A stretch of 15,263 nucleotides of DNA from Desulfocapsa sp. GTDB lineage: Bacteria > Desulfobacterota > Desulfobulbia > Desulfobulbales > Desulfocapsaceae. Location of the stretch: NCBI GenBank assembly GCA_029942265.1, contig JAOZTO010000008.1, forward strand, positions 1 through 15,263, written 5' to 3'. Under the pieces are notes generated by a model. That model made no database searches and was not told where the DNA came from. It worked only from the letters and a program-made list of their open reading frames with translations. Positions within the stretch are counted from its first letter, which is position 1. Each line of letters begins with the position of its first letter. The translations under genes and the position numbers were made by a program. Shown here piece after piece: positions 6,189 to 14,240 of the stretch.

Positions 6189-7370
6189 ATGCTGAATAAA
6201 TATCGAGAACCCTATATCGTAAGAGAAGTCGCCCCATTTAAAGTGGATGGTCTCGCCATTCCTTATCCGGAATTTGTTCCCAGATTGTACAATTTTTGTA
6301 AAGAACTTGGATTCCGCCGAGGAGGAATTATTCCTTCCCGAGCTTTTTGTTCCGATGAAAACCAGGGTTTACCCATAATTCTGCTCACAAAACACTTTGG
6401 CAGCTTTCCTTTTAATCATGGCCTAATTGGCGGAATGTTGGCAGTAAGTCGTCACGGCCCTCACTCACAGCATGGCGATGATCTAGTCATTGTACAGGCA
6501 AGTCATGTTGGATACGACCCTGACACTGGGGAATATGGAACCTATCACCGACCACAGCTTTCAGGAGATGACCTTTGTGTCTCCTGTGGAAAACTCACTC
6601 ATGTTATCTCACCATACGTTGAACGTTACAAATTTGCCTGTGACCGCACTTTTCTCTGGCAGGATGAAAGTGGGCGTAGTCTGCTCACCACCAAAAATTC
6701 ACTGATTGATTTCACCTCCCACCCGGTAGAAAACGGATTAGTTCTCAAACTCTCCCACATGGTCAAGCATGACGAACAAGGTATCATTCGCCCATTATCC
6801 TCCGCAAGCACAACTCAAACCTATGAAATATCTGATGAATTCAAAAACAAACTTGATTCAAAAGGCTACAGATGGGAAACAGGTCAAGAACAGGCTATCG
6901 GCAAATGGTTGACAGCAGACCTCTTTTATTTCAAGGCCGACTTTCACGAAACCGATGATTCCATTTTACTTGAAAAAAATCTCATGGAGTTTATGCCTGA
7001 TATTGTTAGTTCCGAGTACCCTTCTCTGCGTGCTGCGGAAACAAACGTGCAACTGGAATTTTCACGTGTAGTCTTATCCATTCGGCGAGGAGATGAATAT
7101 AGAAATCGTAATCTTCTCTATATTGCCGGACTCAATATTGACATTTCTGAACATAACGGCTTTCCCCCAACAAATTATTTTATTCCCTGGGCAGCTCATG
7201 TGCAACTTGCCAGTGATACTCCGTCTGAATATTCCCATCCAATCGAACAGGAGAACCTTTTTAAGAAGTTGATGGCACAAAATGCAGACAATCCTGACCA
7301 GATCGATCTGAAAGAAAACATCAAACGAATGCTGACGGCACCACGTGTTGACATTCGAGCCGACCATTGA
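6189..7370 (+). CDS. 393-aa soluble protein of unknown function with a possible metal site
   Basis: No signal peptide or membrane segment, so cytoplasmic. I cannot name the family with certainty. The N-terminal 140 residues are the striking part: C54-S-D56, H69, N76-H77-G-L-I-G-G, H89-G-P-H92-S-Q-H95-G, then strand D-L-V-I-V-Q-A-S-H106-V-G-Y-D, and C130-V-S-C133-G. Clustered His/Cys residues suggest a metal centre. The order Cys-x-Asp, glycine-rich helix, hydrophobic strand ending in His, then Cys loosely resembles beta-carbonic anhydrases, though the Arg of C-x-D-x-R is absent. Residues 150-393 are mixed alpha/beta without recognised motifs. The ATG at 6189 has GAGG 9 nt upstream; a TTG at 6174 is the alternative. 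Same strand as the Ehr-type operon but 336 bp before it, so shared transcription is unproven. Confidence 0.8.
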   Translation: MLNKYREPYIVREVAPFKVDGLAIPYPEFVPRLYNFCKELGFRRGGIIPSRAFCSDENQGLPIILLTKHFGSFPFNHGLIGGMLAVSRHGPHSQHGDDLVIVQASHVGYDPDTGEYGTYHRPQLSGDDLCVSCGKLTHVISPYVERYKFACDRTFLWQDESGRSLLTTKNSLIDFTSHPVENGLVLKLSHMVKHDEQGIIRPLSSASTTQTYEISDEFKNKLDSKGYRWETGQEQAIGKWLTADLFYFKADFHETDDSILLEKNLMEFMPDIVSSEYPSLRAAETNVQLEFSRVVLSIRRGDEYRNRNLLYIAGLNIDISEHNGFPPTNYFIPWAAHVQLASDTPSEYSHPIEQENLFKKLMAQNADNPDQIDLKENIKRMLTAPRVDIRADH

Positions 7371-7384
7371 TTTCAATACCACAT

Positions 7385-7430
7385 TCGAGGAGATTCCTTC
7401 TTTTTTGTTGTTTTGTTGGAATCTTCTCGA
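7385..7430 (+). terminator. Stem-loop after the 393-aa protein gene
   Basis: A 13-bp stem (7385-7397 with 7418-7430; one G-U pair, otherwise perfect) encloses a 20-nt T-rich loop, 14 nt after the stop codon. A U-tract is missing directly after the stem, so termination efficiency is uncertain. The position suggests the 393-aa gene is transcribed separately from the following operon, or that the junction is attenuated. Confidence 0.5.
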
Positions 7431-7483
7431 TCAATAGTGTCTTTTCCTGAATTGTACCATTGAGCATCATTAGCAAATAATTG

Positions 7484-7511
7484 TTGACTTTTTTCAATTT
7501 GGCACTAAATA
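7484..7511 (+). promoter_or_regulatory. Weak candidate promoter for the Ehr-type operon
   Basis: TTGACT (7484-7489, 5 of 6 to TTGACA), a 16-bp spacer and TAAATA (7506-7511, only 3 of 6). It would give a leader of roughly 190 nt before the first gene, containing the hairpin at 7608-7623. No better pair was seen between the stem-loop and the gene. Confidence 0.3.
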
Positions 7512-7607
7512 CCTCCTTACTTTCATAAGTTGCCAGCCACGGAAACTTCTTTTGTTCTATTCCCGTGACCGACGACAGTAACGATGCTTCAATGCACCGT
7601 TGTTTTC

Positions 7608-7623
7608 GTGGGAATCATCCCAC
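7608..7623 (+). repeat. Short perfect hairpin in the operon leader
   Basis: gtggga (7608-7613) and tcccac (7618-7623) pair perfectly around the tetraloop atca, about 85 nt upstream of the first gene of the operon. Function unknown; it may be chance. Confidence 0.25.
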
Positions 7624-7706
7624 TTGCAGTTCGACAGAACCAAAATCATTTCATATTTTTCATATACAGAGAAACTGCACTTTCTTCATATGACACAAGA
7701 GGACGT

Positions 7707-9665
7707 ATGAATACCTTTTTTATTGCACTACTATTTATCGGAATCGGTGGCCTGCAAACGCTCATCACCTATAGGTTCTATTCAGTAATGAAAACCGTTG
7801 CAGTCACTGCCATTATCACTGGCTGTGCGCTTGGAACCTACGATGCTGTCATGCGAATTTTTCAGCATTCCGACCCTTTGGTATTCAGCTATCAGTGGTT
7901 ACAAATCTTCTCTTTTTCACTAAAATTAGACACTGTTTCCGCATTTTTTCTTGTCCCTGTTTTTGCGATTTGTGCTGTAGCTGCGCTATATAGTTACCAA
8001 TACATGCATGATGCAAAACGATCAGCTGCAACTGCCAACAACTACTTTTTCTATTCACTGCTTATTATTTCAATGGCACTTGTGGTCTGTGCAGACAACC
8101 TTATTACTTTTGCCCTTGCTTGGGAGATAATGTCTATCTCATCATTTTTTCTGGTCATTTATGATGTTCATAAAAAGGCCACCAGAGATGCCGGATACAT
8201 CTATTTTATCTTTACCCAGGCCGGCGCACTATTTATTTTTGCAGGATTTGGCTTTATCTACTCCCAAACCGGCAGTTTCTCATTTGACGCAATCGCCACA
8301 ATTCCCGAATACACCAAACTCGTCGCATTTATACTGATCCTTATTGGTTGCGGCTCAAAAGCGGGTATTATGCCGCTTCACATCTGGCTACCATACGCAC
8401 ACCCCGCTGCGCCTAGCCATGTTTCTGCTGTTATGTCAGGGGTTATGATCAAAATGGGTATTTACGGTATTGTGCGGTTTTATCTTCTGATGGAACCTAC
8501 ATCTGTTCTTTTTGGACAGATTGTTATCAGCCTTGGTATTCTTTCTGGTATCCTTGGTGTTGTCTACGCCATTGGTAAACAGGATCTTAAAAAGATGCTT
8601 GCGTATTCAAGTGTTGAGAATATCGGTATTATCCTTCTTGGTATTGGTGTTGGTATGCTGGGAGCAGCATCTGGAAATAAAACCATGGCCGCTTTTGGCT
8701 TTGCCGGTGGTTTACTCCATGTTTTCAATCACGCAATTTTCAAATCATTACTGTTTATGGGGGCAGGTTCTGTTATTCATCAAACCCATACAGGAGCATC
8801 CAACGAACTAGGCGGTCTAATGAAGACCATGCCCGTGACAGGGCGCACCATGCTTATCGGCTCTGTTTCAATTTCCGGCCTACCACCGTTTAATGGCTTT
8901 ATCAGTGAGTTTCTAATATTTTACGGTGCCATCCACGGATTGTCGCTCCATGGTGCATCCTTTGTTTTTTCGGCACTTGCTGTAATTGCACTTGCTGTAA
9001 TCGGCGCTCTTGCTGCCGCTGCGTTCACCAAGCTTATCGGTGTTGTTTTTCTTGGAGAACCGCGAAGTGATAAGGCTGCAAATGCAAGTGAAGCCGGATT
9101 TTTCATGGGAGCAGCGTTATCCATACTAGCGGCAAGTTGTCTTATTATTGGTGTATGGCCCGATTATTTTGTACAGGCGGCATTTAAGGCCAGTCAGGCA
9201 ATTCCGCTGGTTGCTGACTTTGCACCAGATTCCTTTATGCCTATTATGACAAATATTGCCAGGACTGCGGCACTGTTCCTTCTGTTCTTTGTTGCTGTTG
9301 TACTCCTTAGAAAGATCCTTTATGCAGGAAAAGAAATCACTAGATCAGGCACTTGGGGCTGTGGCTTTACCCAACCAACAGTGCGAATGCAATACACCGC
9401 AACTTCATACGCTGACAGTATGGTTGCTTTTTTCCGCCCCTTTATACAGGTACAGAAAAAATACTCCGGGATAGATAAAATCTTCCCTGGTAAAACAACC
9501 TACAGTTCCGAAATACATGACACCTCGGAAATTGGACTCAATCGCTTTATTGTTCGTCCAATAGTGTATGCACTCAGTAAACTGCGCTGGATTCAGCACG
9601 GTAATATTCAGCTCTACATTGGTTACATTGTGCTGACCATAGTGGTTATGCTTATCTTTATATAG
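7707..9665 (+). CDS. hyfB: HyfB-like antiporter-type membrane subunit of an Ehr complex
   Basis: 652-aa polytopic protein of the NuoL/MrpA (Proton_antipo_M) family, close to HyfB of group 4 hydrogenases in length and layout. The proton-path residues are in place: E140 in A-L-A-W-E-I-M, K218 in G-C-G-S-K-A-G, and K249 after H-P-A-A-P-S-H-V-S-A. A further Lys lies in D-L-K-K-M-L-A-Y-S-S. The C-terminal loop T-W-G-C-G-F-T-Q-P-T-V-R-M-Q-Y-T is the HyfB-type signature. It should translocate H+ or Na+, driven by the electron-transfer arm encoded downstream. The ATG at 7707 is preferred (AGAGGA upstream, hydrophobic start). An upstream start at 7584 would add 41 hydrophilic residues and is unlikely. 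The symbol is by homology; the complex is not a hydrogenase. Next gene 10 bp away. Confidence 0.92.
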   Translation: MNTFFIALLFIGIGGLQTLITYRFYSVMKTVAVTAIITGCALGTYDAVMRIFQHSDPLVFSYQWLQIFSFSLKLDTVSAFFLVPVFAICAVAALYSYQYMHDAKRSAATANNYFFYSLLIISMALVVCADNLITFALAWEIMSISSFFLVIYDVHKKATRDAGYIYFIFTQAGALFIFAGFGFIYSQTGSFSFDAIATIPEYTKLVAFILILIGCGSKAGIMPLHIWLPYAHPAAPSHVSAVMSGVMIKMGIYGIVRFYLLMEPTSVLFGQIVISLGILSGILGVVYAIGKQDLKKMLAYSSVENIGIILLGIGVGMLGAASGNKTMAAFGFAGGLLHVFNHAIFKSLLFMGAGSVIHQTHTGASNELGGLMKTMPVTGRTMLIGSVSISGLPPFNGFISEFLIFYGAIHGLSLHGASFVFSALAVIALAVIGALAAAAFTKLIGVVFLGEPRSDKAANASEAGFFMGAALSILAASCLIIGVWPDYFVQAAFKASQAIPLVADFAPDSFMPIMTNIARTAALFLLFFVAVVLLRKILYAGKEITRSGTWGCGFTQPTVRMQYTATSYADSMVAFFRPFIQVQKKYSGIDKIFPGKTTYSSEIHDTSEIGLNRFIVRPIVYALSKLRWIQHGNIQLYIGYIVLTIVVMLIFI

Positions 9666-9675
9666 GAAGACTTCG

Positions 9676-10611
9676 ATGGATTTTACTTTCTCTTTAGCGT
9701 CATTTCTTTCATTTCTGGTCGCTGTTGCCTTAGCTCCGCTGTTCATGGGCGTTATTTTAAAGGTGAAAGCCTTTTTTGCAGGGAAACAAGGCCCACCATG
9801 GCTAATAAAATACTACACGCTGATCAAACTATTGCGTAAAGGTTCTGTTTATTCAACCAGTACTACATTTGTCTTTAAGTTAGGGCCGATCGTCTCCTTT
9901 GTTACCGCATTGATGCTTCTGCTGTTTTTTCCATTTGCAGGGCTTCCGCCTGTACTTTCCTTTCATGGTGATGTTGTCATACTATTCTACCTTCTTGGCT
10001 TAGGAAGGTTCTTCACAGTACTTGCAGCACTTGACACTGCGTCTCCCTTTGAAGGGATGGGAGCTGCCAGAGAAGTGTTTTTCTCAGCACTTGCAGAAGC
10101 AACCATCTTTGTAATCATTGCGCTCTTTTTCAGACTGAGTGGCAGTTTAAGTTTTGCCGAATATTTTACAGGAGTCCACGCAGTAAACCTCTGGTCTGAA
10201 TCAGCAGCTCTTATCTTTCTTGTGCTGATTGCTCTATTTATCGTACTCTTAACAGAAAATTCACGGGTACCAGTTGATGATCCTGCTACGCATCTTGAAT
10301 TGACAATGATCCATGAAGTGATGATTCTTGATCACAGTGGTCCTGATCTTGCGCTTATCGAGATGGGTGCCTTCTTTAAAATGCTCTTTTATTCATCCTT
10401 TGTAAGCTGTCTGCTCTTTCCTTTCCATACAGGAACACCTTTATTCAATGTCATAATTTTTTATATCATTATGACTCTTGTTTATGCAACTGTTGGCCTG
10501 ATTGAGTCAATAACAGCACGATATAAAATGGATATGGTTCCAAACTTTATTCTTACCTCTTTTGCTTTGGTCTTCTTTGCAATTATCCTTACCATGGAGT
10601 TTGTCCAGTGA
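9676..10611 (+). CDS. hyfC: HyfC/NuoH-like membrane subunit of an Ehr complex
   Basis: 311-aa protein with about eight membrane helices of the NADH dehydrogenase subunit 1 (NuoH/HycD/HyfC/EchB) family, which connects the soluble arm to the ion-pumping arm. Conserved blocks: a cytoplasmic loop K-Q-G-P-P-W (37-42) ahead of L-L-R-K-G, S-P-F-E-G-M-G-A-A-R-E (123-133), and E194-N-S-R-V-P-V-D-D-P-A-T-H-L-E-L-T-M-I-H-E (194-214), the hallmark acidic loop of the hydrogenase-type branch. AGGA lies 8 nt before the ATG. Its TGA overlaps the GTG start of the next gene (GTGA), so translation is likely coupled. Confidence 0.93.
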   Translation: MDFTFSLASFLSFLVAVALAPLFMGVILKVKAFFAGKQGPPWLIKYYTLIKLLRKGSVYSTSTTFVFKLGPIVSFVTALMLLLFFPFAGLPPVLSFHGDVVILFYLLGLGRFFTVLAALDTASPFEGMGAAREVFFSALAEATIFVIIALFFRLSGSLSFAEYFTGVHAVNLWSESAALIFLVLIALFIVLLTENSRVPVDDPATHLELTMIHEVMILDHSGPDLALIEMGAFFKMLFYSSFVSCLLFPFHTGTPLFNVIIFYIIMTLVYATVGLIESITARYKMDMVPNFILTSFALVFFAIILTMEFVQ

Positions 10612-11264
10612 TACATATTTCCAATATTCTCTTGGCGCTGATTCTTCTGTCAGTGCTGCTGTCCCTGCGTTCCAACCGCCTTATGGCTCTGGTTAAACTT
10701 ATGGCTTTCCAGGGAGTTGTTGTCTCAGCAGTTCCTCTGGTTCTTGAAACATCACATGGGGTCAATGTAAATCTGTTTCTATTTTTCCTGCTTCTGGTGC
10801 TGGTAAAAGGTATTTTGATTCCAGGCCTAATGTACAGAGCGGTAAAATGGGTTGTGGTTGACAGGGAGATTGAGCCGATCATCGGTTATCATGCCTCTTT
10901 GTTTGCTGGGTTGATCATGATTGTATTTTCCGTATATGTGACCAACCATCTACAACTTGCCATGTTTTCAGAGAGCCATAAATTACTTATGGTTACAGGT
11001 ATCACCACCATGGGAGCCGGTTTGATTCTCCTTATGGCACGTCGTAAGGCCATTACTCAGGTTATCGGATACCTGATGATGGAAAATGGTATCTATCTTA
11101 TCGGTACCGCCCTTGCAAAACAGGTTCACACCCAATATGTAGTCGAATTTGCAGTTCTTCTTGATCTTATTGTTGCAGTACTGGTTATGGGTATTGTCTT
11201 AAATGATATCAACCACACCTTTGACGATGTTGACACTACCCTTATGGGACAGCTAAAGGATTGA
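10608..11264 (+). CDS. hyfE: HyfE-like membrane subunit (NuoK-related)
   Basis: 218-aa protein with six or seven hydrophobic helices, matching HyfE of formate hydrogenlyase-2 type complexes in length. The C-terminal half corresponds to NuoK, with the characteristic Q-V-I-G-Y-L-M-M-E159-N-G-I-Y glutamate in a membrane helix expected to take part in proton transfer. The N-terminal half (V-K-G-I-L-I-P-G-L) may relate to NuoJ-like helices. The start codon is GTG at 10608-10610, overlapping the previous stop, with GGAG 8 nt upstream. It ends 4 bp before the HyfF-like gene. Confidence 0.88.
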   Translation: MIHISNILLALILLSVLLSLRSNRLMALVKLMAFQGVVVSAVPLVLETSHGVNVNLFLFFLLLVLVKGILIPGLMYRAVKWVVVDREIEPIIGYHASLFAGLIMIVFSVYVTNHLQLAMFSESHKLLMVTGITTMGAGLILLMARRKAITQVIGYLMMENGIYLIGTALAKQVHTQYVVEFAVLLDLIVAVLVMGIVLNDINHTFDDVDTTLMGQLKD

Positions 11265-11268
11265 AACT

Positions 11269-12699
11269 ATGCTCCAATTAGTCTTTTTAATACCAATTAT
11301 TGCAGGAATTGCAGTGTTCTTCCTCCCTGTGAAAATAGGCAGGATGGTTCTTATTGGCACTGCCATTACTCATCTGCTTATCACTGCTCTTGAATGGTTC
11401 CATGTGACAGGTCCGCTGCACAACAAATACTTTAGTAACACGCCAGAAGGTATGCTGGTACTTGCTATTATGTCATTTCTGTTCTTATTTATCTCCCTTT
11501 ACACAATCTCCTATATGGCTGAAGTGGAGATGAGCAAAGAACCGACTTTCAATGCCTGCATGTTACTCTTTCTTGGTGCCATGTCCATGGTTACGATTGC
11601 TGATCATATCATTATGCTTTGGGTTGCAGTTGAAGCAACAACGCTAATGAGTGCGCCGCTTATTTTTGTGCGCCGATCAAAAGAATCTCTGGAAGCTACC
11701 TGGAAATACGTACTTATATGCTCTGTTGGTATTGCACTTGCTCTTCTTGGCTGTTTCTTTATTATCTTCTCCATGGAGATGAGCAATATCCACGTACCTA
11801 TTAGTTTTTCATCTTTAAGCGATGTGGCAGATCAGCTCAATTCTGTGTGGTTGAAGGCAGGGTTTATCTTTATAGTCATAGGTTATGGTACTAAAATGGG
11901 ACTTGCTCCCATGCACACCTGGCTTCCTGATGCCCATAGCGAGGCACCAAGTCCTGCTTCTGCACTCCTTTCAGGGGCACTTCTAAACTGTGCATTTCTT
12001 GGAGTGTATCGCTGTCACCAACTTATGCATAGTGCCGGACTTGGTGATTATTCCAGTAATGTTTTAATCGCCTTTGGACTTGCTTCCATGCTGGTGTCGG
12101 CTATCTTCATACTCAACCAGACCGATTACAAACGGATGCTTGCCTACTCCAGTATAGAGAATATGGGCATCATTGCGGTGGGTATTGGCATTGGTGGTTT
12201 AGCGGCCTTTGGTGCCATGCTGCATATGATTCATCATTCGCTTATTAAGTCCTCACTTTTTCTTTCAGCAGGAAATATCCTTCTTGGCTACGGGACAAAA
12301 TCCATTGACAAAACCCGTGGTATGCTCCGGCTTTTTCCAAAAACAGGCATGAGCTTTTTTGCAGGGTTTGCCGGAATTTCAGGGTTTCCACCATTCGGTA
12401 TTTTTATTAGTGAACTCCTTATTATTTTAGGTGCTATTCAAGCAGGGCGCTATGTCGCAGTCACTATTTTCATTTTCTGCCTGATCCTGATTTTTGCAGG
12501 GGCATCACGCCTTGTTATGCAAATGATCTTTGACGAAAATAAAGAGGACGACCGACTTGTTCCTGAAACATGGGCAAGAGCCTTGCCACCCATTATTCTC
12601 TTACTCACATCGATGGCTCTTATAATTTGGTTACCAGACTCTCTGTACCAGACAATTCAGAGTGCGATCTCATCCATTGGAGGCACAATACATGGATAA
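11269..12699 (+). CDS. hyfF: HyfF-like antiporter-type membrane subunit of an Ehr complex
   Basis: 476-aa polytopic protein, the second Proton_antipo_M subunit of the operon. It carries E122 in W-V-A-V-E-A-T-T, K209 in I-G-Y-G-T-K-M-G-L-A-P-M, then the block D-A-H-S-E-A-P-S-P-A-S-A-L-L-S-G. The helix position that carries a Lys in the HyfB-like partner (K249) reads L-L-N240 here, as is usual for HyfF. Downstream are D-Y-K-R-M-L-A-Y-S-S and a H-H-S-L-I-K-S-S lysine. A third such subunit (HyfD) is absent, so the complex would have two antiporter-like modules. AAGGA precedes the ATG. The stop overlaps the next start by 8 bases (ATGGATAA). Confidence 0.92.
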   Translation: MLQLVFLIPIIAGIAVFFLPVKIGRMVLIGTAITHLLITALEWFHVTGPLHNKYFSNTPEGMLVLAIMSFLFLFISLYTISYMAEVEMSKEPTFNACMLLFLGAMSMVTIADHIIMLWVAVEATTLMSAPLIFVRRSKESLEATWKYVLICSVGIALALLGCFFIIFSMEMSNIHVPISFSSLSDVADQLNSVWLKAGFIFIVIGYGTKMGLAPMHTWLPDAHSEAPSPASALLSGALLNCAFLGVYRCHQLMHSAGLGDYSSNVLIAFGLASMLVSAIFILNQTDYKRMLAYSSIENMGIIAVGIGIGGLAAFGAMLHMIHHSLIKSSLFLSAGNILLGYGTKSIDKTRGMLRLFPKTGMSFFAGFAGISGFPPFGIFISELLIILGAIQAGRYVAVTIFIFCLILIFAGASRLVMQMIFDENKEDDRLVPETWARALPPIILLLTSMALIIWLPDSLYQTIQSAISSIGGTIHG

Positions 12700-14212
12700 C
12701 CTCCTACAAGTTACTAACGGCGAGGCAGTATCCCGTTCCAACATCCCTAACCTGGACTTTAACACTTTCAGGCAGACTATTCTTGATGAAACCCGTCATA
12801 ACGGATTTATTGTTCAATTTTTTGCCTATGAAGATGAGGAAAAAACCCTCAAGCTCATTGCGGTTATTCGTTCAGGTCTGCATCTCTATGTTACTGGATG
12901 TTCCCTTGCCGATGAATACCCTGCTCTCACCGTTGAAAACGAAAAGTTTCACATGTTTGAACGTGAAATCGCAGAGCAGTTTGGAGTCCACCCTAAAAAT
13001 CATCCCTGGTTAAAGATGGTTCGATACCACGAAAATTATCGTGGTAAAGATGATGTCTTTGGTAATGACTACACGGAAGATATTCCTGGAAACTACCCAT
13101 ACTTTACCGTTGAAGGTGATTCCGTTCATGAAGTTGCTGTAGGCCCTGTTCATGCTGGAATCATAGAACCTGGACATTTTCGTTTCCAATGTGCCGGAGA
13201 AGAAGTATTCAGCCTGGAAATCCAGCTTGGATACCAGCATCGTGGAGCAGAAAAACTCCTTGAACAGCCGGGCATGGCAATGAATCGCCTCCCCGTTATC
13301 GCAGAATCCATAGCAGGCGACACCGCAATCGGACACAGTCTCTGTCATTCTCAGGCAATTGAAGCATTGGCAGGACTTGAGGTCGATGAGGCTTCAAAAA
13401 TCATTCGTTCTGTTGCTCTTGAGCTTGAGCGTATTGCCTGTCATGTTGGTGATCTTGGGGCACTTAGTGGTGATGTTGCCTTTAATCCACCAATGAATTA
13501 TTTTGGTCGTATCAGAGGGGAATTCCTCAACCTGTCAATGACCATGGCTGGTAATCGTTTTGGTAAAGGATTGGTTCGTCCTGGTGGTATCTCCTTTTCG
13601 GTACTGGCTGAGCATCGTAAAATTATCTGTGATAAAATTGCTAGTGAAACTCCTGGAATAACTAATGTCTGTGACCTTCTGTTCTCAGCTCATACGGTTA
13701 TCGCACGATTTGAAAACACAGGGACAGTACCTCGCAAACTTGCTGAAGAATTAGGGTTAGTTGGGTATTCAGGAAGAGCAAGTGGCCTTTCCTATGATGC
13801 CAGAGTGACTTTTCCAACAGAGGCATACGATACGGTAAAAGCCAATGTTAATGCACGTACTGTTGGGGATGTTTTTGCCCGAGCATCAGTGAGACGTGAA
13901 GAAATCATGCACTCTCTTCGGGTCATTCCTGAGTTACTTTCAAAGAATATTGATGCTCAGCCGATTCCGTTTGCACCCGGCTATACGCTTGCTCCTGATT
14001 CTTTTGTAGTTACCATCAATGAAGCTTGGCGTGGGGAAGTGTCACACTGTCTACTTACCGATAAAGATGGTGCGATTCTTCGCTACAAAGTCAAAGATCC
14101 ATCATTTCATAACTGGACTGGACTTGCCATGTCCCTGCGCAACCAGGGTATTTCAGATTTTCCACTCTGCAATAAGAGTTTTAACCTTTCCTACTGCGGA
14201 TTCGACCTGTAA
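12692..14212 (+). CDS. hyfG: HyfG-like large subunit (NuoC-NuoD fusion) lacking all NiFe ligands
   Basis: 506-aa fusion: residues about 10-130 are the NuoC (30-kDa) domain, with F-E-R-E-I-A-E-Q-F-G-V-H-P; about 145-506 are the NuoD/large-subunit domain, with G-P-V-H154-A-G-I-I-E-P-G-H-F-R-F. In active group 4 hydrogenases four Cys in E-R-x-C-G-x-C and D-P-C-x-x-C hold the NiFe centre. Here the first motif reads E205-S-I-A208-G-D-T211 and the second N498-L-S500-Y-C-G503, so C-to-A, C-to-T, C-to-S and C-to-G replace all four. The protein is otherwise intact, so this is a catalytically different member (Ehr type), not a decayed hydrogenase. It may react with quinone or another acceptor; the reaction is unknown. 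The ATG at 12692 has GGAGG 8 nt upstream. No protease-processed tail is present. Confidence 0.93.
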   Translation: MDNLLQVTNGEAVSRSNIPNLDFNTFRQTILDETRHNGFIVQFFAYEDEEKTLKLIAVIRSGLHLYVTGCSLADEYPALTVENEKFHMFEREIAEQFGVHPKNHPWLKMVRYHENYRGKDDVFGNDYTEDIPGNYPYFTVEGDSVHEVAVGPVHAGIIEPGHFRFQCAGEEVFSLEIQLGYQHRGAEKLLEQPGMAMNRLPVIAESIAGDTAIGHSLCHSQAIEALAGLEVDEASKIIRSVALELERIACHVGDLGALSGDVAFNPPMNYFGRIRGEFLNLSMTMAGNRFGKGLVRPGGISFSVLAEHRKIICDKIASETPGITNVCDLLFSAHTVIARFENTGTVPRKLAEELGLVGYSGRASGLSYDARVTFPTEAYDTVKANVNARTVGDVFARASVRREEIMHSLRVIPELLSKNIDAQPIPFAPGYTLAPDSFVVTINEAWRGEVSHCLLTDKDGAILRYKVKDPSFHNWTGLAMSLRNQGISDFPLCNKSFNLSYCGFDL

Positions 14213-14240
14213 GACAGGATATAAGTAAAGGCTGACAACT

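Larger units (their letters stand above)
7371..7706. other. 336-bp intergenic region before the Ehr-type operon
   Basis: No convincing gene is present. An in-frame extension of the first operon gene starting at 7584 lacks coding character. The region holds a stem-loop at 7385-7430, a weak promoter candidate at 7484-7511, a short perfect hairpin at 7608-7623, and the ribosome binding site AGAGGA at 7698-7703. Confidence 0.6.

Noticed and set aside
7584..7706. Upstream extension of the HyfB-like protein from 7584
   Set aside because: The extra 41 residues are not like the family N terminus and contain a hairpin-forming stretch, while the ATG at 7707 has a good ribosome binding site.
6189..9665. 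A DabA-DabB inorganic carbon pump
   Set aside because: The soluble protein is about half the length of DabA and lacks its recognisable motifs, and the membrane protein is HyfB-like within a full Ehr-type operon. Only an analogy is retained.
12570..13013. Plus-strand 147-aa reading frame overlapping the HyfF/HyfG-like junction
   Set aside because: It is an alternative frame of two well-supported genes with no start signal of its own.
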